Origin: an uncultured Bacilli bacterium
GTDB taxonomy: Bacteria > Bacillota_I > Bacilli_A > RF39 > UBA660
Assembly: GCA_947630195.1 (NCBI GenBank)
Contig: CANRGQ010000030.1
Location: forward strand, 1-16,033
Direction of reading: 5' to 3'
Length of the DNA stretch: 16,033 bases
The notes under the pieces were generated by a model that made no database searches, was not told where the DNA came from, and worked only from the letters and a program-made list of their open reading frames with translations. This document shows positions 14,383 to 16,033 of this stretch, in pieces. Each line of letters opens with the position of its first letter. Within the stretch, counting starts at the first letter, position 1. Both the position numbers and the translations under genes were made by a program.

Positions 14383-15906
14383 TTAAATATTATTTTTCTT
14401 TTTCTTGTGATGTTTTTTACGATCACTTTCAAATAAATAATAAGTTTCCGTTTCATCATCTTCTTCATCTTTTATTTCCGTAATCGCATTTTTATCTTCT
14501 GGTTGTTCCTTAATTTCTTCTTTAACTTCTTCTTTTTTACTTTCTTTAGTTTTCTTCTTTTCTTTTGTTTCTTTTATCTCTTTCTTAGGTTCTTCTTTTA
14601 ATATATTATTTTCTTTAGGTGTTTCCATCTTAACCTTTTTACTTTTCTTACTTAACCTAATTATACAAATAAGAGCAAGGATTAGAACCACTGCTAAAGC
14701 CACAATAATATATAAATATAGATGATTAGAATTAATTAAATCTTTTACTTGGGCATCATCATATAAAGTTAAAGTATTATTAACGGTATCATAGAGATAG
14801 AAATCTTTTTTACCGGTTGCTACATTCATTCCATATACGACATAAAATTTGGAATTATCTTTATAATTTAAAGCCGCATGCGTTGTTCCCCCAATCATGG
14901 AAGTGGCTTTAGATAAACCTGGTAAAGTTCCTTCATAATCTAATACGACAATCTTTAAAGATGTTCCAGTTACTTCATTATATTTAGTATATTTACCATT
15001 TTGATAAATAAAACTCTCAACCGTACCATCTTCTTTTTTTAGTCCTACTAATGTATAACCTAATTTATCATTACTACAACTTGGTATTTTAAAATCATTT
15101 ATTTCAACTTCACTATCTTCAAATAATTCTGGACAAGTATAATTTTCTCTTATCTTAATTACCGTATAGTTTTCTTTATCTACTGTTACATTAATCGGAT
15201 GTTCATCAATAACTTCGACGACTAGGGTGTAAGTTTTTTCACTACCATTTTCCGCTCTTACCACAATATTGACAGTATTTGCCCCTTCCGTTACATTAAC
15301 GGTACCAGCACCAGTTACGGAAGATTTACTATCATTTGGATTAGCAATAACATTAATACTAGTTGTTCCTTCTGGAACTACTACTTTATAATTTAAATTA
15401 TCTTTACTGAATGCTGGCGTAATTTCAAAACCTTCGACACTTAATTCTTTTAAATCATTATCTTTAGAATAACTAGCCTCTAATTCTTCTTGGGTAATAA
15501 TATTAATGGTTTTACTACCCGCACTTAAGGATAACTCGCTAAAATCTTGATAAGCATAAGCATCATACATATCTATAGATATTTTTGTTGATCCTGTTTT
15601 TAAGGCTTGGAATGTAAAAGTATATTTTTTACTTTTGGTACCCGTAGCTGATGAATTAGCCATTTTGACACCATTACCTTCCGCTGTTGTACTTGTAAGT
15701 TGTAAATATTTTTTATCATAACTAAGTTGCATTTCCCAACTACCAATAGGAACACTACTAGATAAGGTTACCGTTACTGTTACTTTATTTTTAACAACAA
15801 CCGTATTGGTACCACTTATACTAATATTTCCACTCGCCGCATTAACAAGACTTGGTAATATAATTAAACTTAAAAAGGTAAATATTAATAATTTTAACTT
15901 CTTCAT
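14383..15906 (-). CDS. Membrane-anchored surface protein with cohesin-like and cadherin-like beta-sandwich domains
   Basis: A 507-aa exported protein. Residues 1-~24 are a signal peptide (MKKLKLLIF, hydrophobic core, cleavage likely near VNAA-SG). Residues ~26-137 look like a cohesin-type beta sandwich (SVPIGSWEMQLSYDKKYLQL and a KYTFTFQALKTGSTKISI strand pattern). Residues ~148-233 match the cadherin-like beta-sandwich family (LKELSVEGFEITPAFSKDNLNYKVVVP, ending GSEKTYTLVVEV). Residues 235-390 are an extracellular region of unclear fold with two cysteines (C258, C277) that may pair. One TM helix follows (~395-417), then a cytoplasmic tail of ~90 residues very rich in Lys and Glu. There is no LPxTG sorting signal, so anchoring is by the TM helix. 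AGGAGG lies four bases before the ATG and overlaps the stop of the dockerin gene upstream, so the two are co-transcribed. A scaffold or binding role is inferred; the ligand is unknown. Confidence 0.82.
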   Translation of the reverse strand: MKKLKLLIFTFLSLIILPSLVNAASGNISISGTNTVVVKNKVTVTVTLSSSVPIGSWEMQLSYDKKYLQLTSTTAEGNGVKMANSSATGTKSKKYTFTFQALKTGSTKISIDMYDAYAYQDFSELSLSAGSKTINIITQEELEASYSKDNDLKELSVEGFEITPAFSKDNLNYKVVVPEGTTSINVIANPNDSKSSVTGAGTVNVTEGANTVNIVVRAENGSEKTYTLVVEVIDEHPINVTVDKENYTVIKIRENYTCPELFEDSEVEINDFKIPSCSNDKLGYTLVGLKKEDGTVESFIYQNGKYTKYNEVTGTSLKIVVLDYEGTLPGLSKATSMIGGTTHAALNYKDNSKFYVVYGMNVATGKKDFYLYDTVNNTLTLYDDAQVKDLINSNHLYLYIIVALAVVLILALICIIRLSKKSKKVKMETPKENNILKEEPKKEIKETKEKKKTKESKKEEVKEEIKEQPEDKNAITEIKDEEDDETETYYLFESDRKKHHKKKKNNI

Positions 15907-15914
15907 AAATCCTC

Positions 15915-16033
15915 CTAACTAATTGTGTATGTACCTAAAATACTTCTTTGAACTTGTAATAAATCTAAGGCATTAATGACACCATCTCCTGAGGTATCAC
16001 CCGCTGTATCATAAACACCATCTAAATTATATG
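15915..16033 (-). CDS. C-terminal end of a dockerin-containing protein (partial, cut by window edge)
   Basis: The minus strand reads open from the window edge to a TAG at 15917-15915, giving 38 residues. The fragment includes DTSGDGVINALDLLQVQ, with Asp, Ser, Asp, Asn and Asp at positions 1, 3, 5, 9 and 12 of the loop. That is the calcium-binding F-hand loop of a type I dockerin repeat, followed by RSILGTYTIS. Dockerins normally have two such repeats at the C terminus; the first and the rest of the protein lie outside the window. Its TAG is part of the TAGGAGG sequence that carries the ribosome binding site of the cohesin-like gene, only 8 bp before that start, so the two form one operon and may bind each other. 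The main function is unknown. Confidence 0.85.
   Translation of the reverse strand, partial: YNLDGVYDTAGDTSGDGVINALDLLQVQRSILGTYTIS

Noticed and set aside
1..16033. Transposase, prophage, tRNA, rRNA or defence-system genes
   Set aside because: None of the protein motifs or RNA gene patterns for these was seen; coding density is explained by envelope genes.

Overview
The window is very AT-rich. Its genes have strong AGGAGG-type ribosome binding sites, TATAAT promoters and short intergenic gaps. It encodes Gram-positive-type envelope genes: a TagO/TagA/MnaA-like linkage-unit set, a TagGH-like exporter, and cohesin- and dockerin-containing surface proteins. This suggests a low-GC Firmicutes/Bacillota or Mollicutes-related gut bacterium, probably an uncultured lineage. 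TGA works as a stop here (for example at the 10334 and 9555 gene ends, where the next gene starts immediately) and tryptophan is TGG, so the code is the standard bacterial one, not the Mycoplasma code. The species cannot be named from the sequence.

Layout, left to right. Positions 1-69 hold three exact tandem copies of a 23-bp unit. A minus-strand UDP-GlcNAc 2-epimerase gene (mnaA/wecB type) follows; its last codons form the hairpin of its own terminator. A divergent promoter region (about 1196-1343) separates it from a plus-strand DUF2142-type membrane protein. That gene converges on, and overlaps by 11 bp, the last gene of a long minus-strand operon. The operon is transcribed from about 13620 down to 2884 and contains, in order: TagO/WecA-type phosphoglycosyl transferase; a fusion of an O-antigen ligase/polymerase-like membrane domain with a TagA/WecG domain; ABC-2 permease; ABC ATPase; GT4 glycosyltransferase; a two-domain GT32 + GT-B glycosyltransferase; another GT4-like glycosyltransferase; and a DUF6020-like multi-pass membrane protein. 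Gaps are 0-10 bp, with one ATGA overlap.

Upstream of the operon are two separate units on the same strand. One is a small two-TM coiled-coil protein of unknown function. The other is a membrane-anchored cohesin-like protein with a strong terminator, preceded by the end of a dockerin-bearing protein cut by the right edge.

How the genes may work together (inference from families): MnaA makes UDP-ManNAc, TagO makes GlcNAc-PP-undecaprenol, and the TagA domain adds ManNAc to give the wall-teichoic-acid linkage disaccharide. The three soluble-type glycosyltransferase proteins (four predicted catalytic domains) would then extend it in the cytoplasm. The ABC transporter would flip or export the product, and the DUF6020 and DUF2142 proteins could add sugars outside the membrane. 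No CDP-glycerol or CDP-ribitol polymerase (TagB/TagF type) and no LytR-CpsA-Psr ligase is present in the window. The product may therefore be a glycan polymer on a teichoic-acid-type linkage unit rather than a classical polyol-phosphate teichoic acid.
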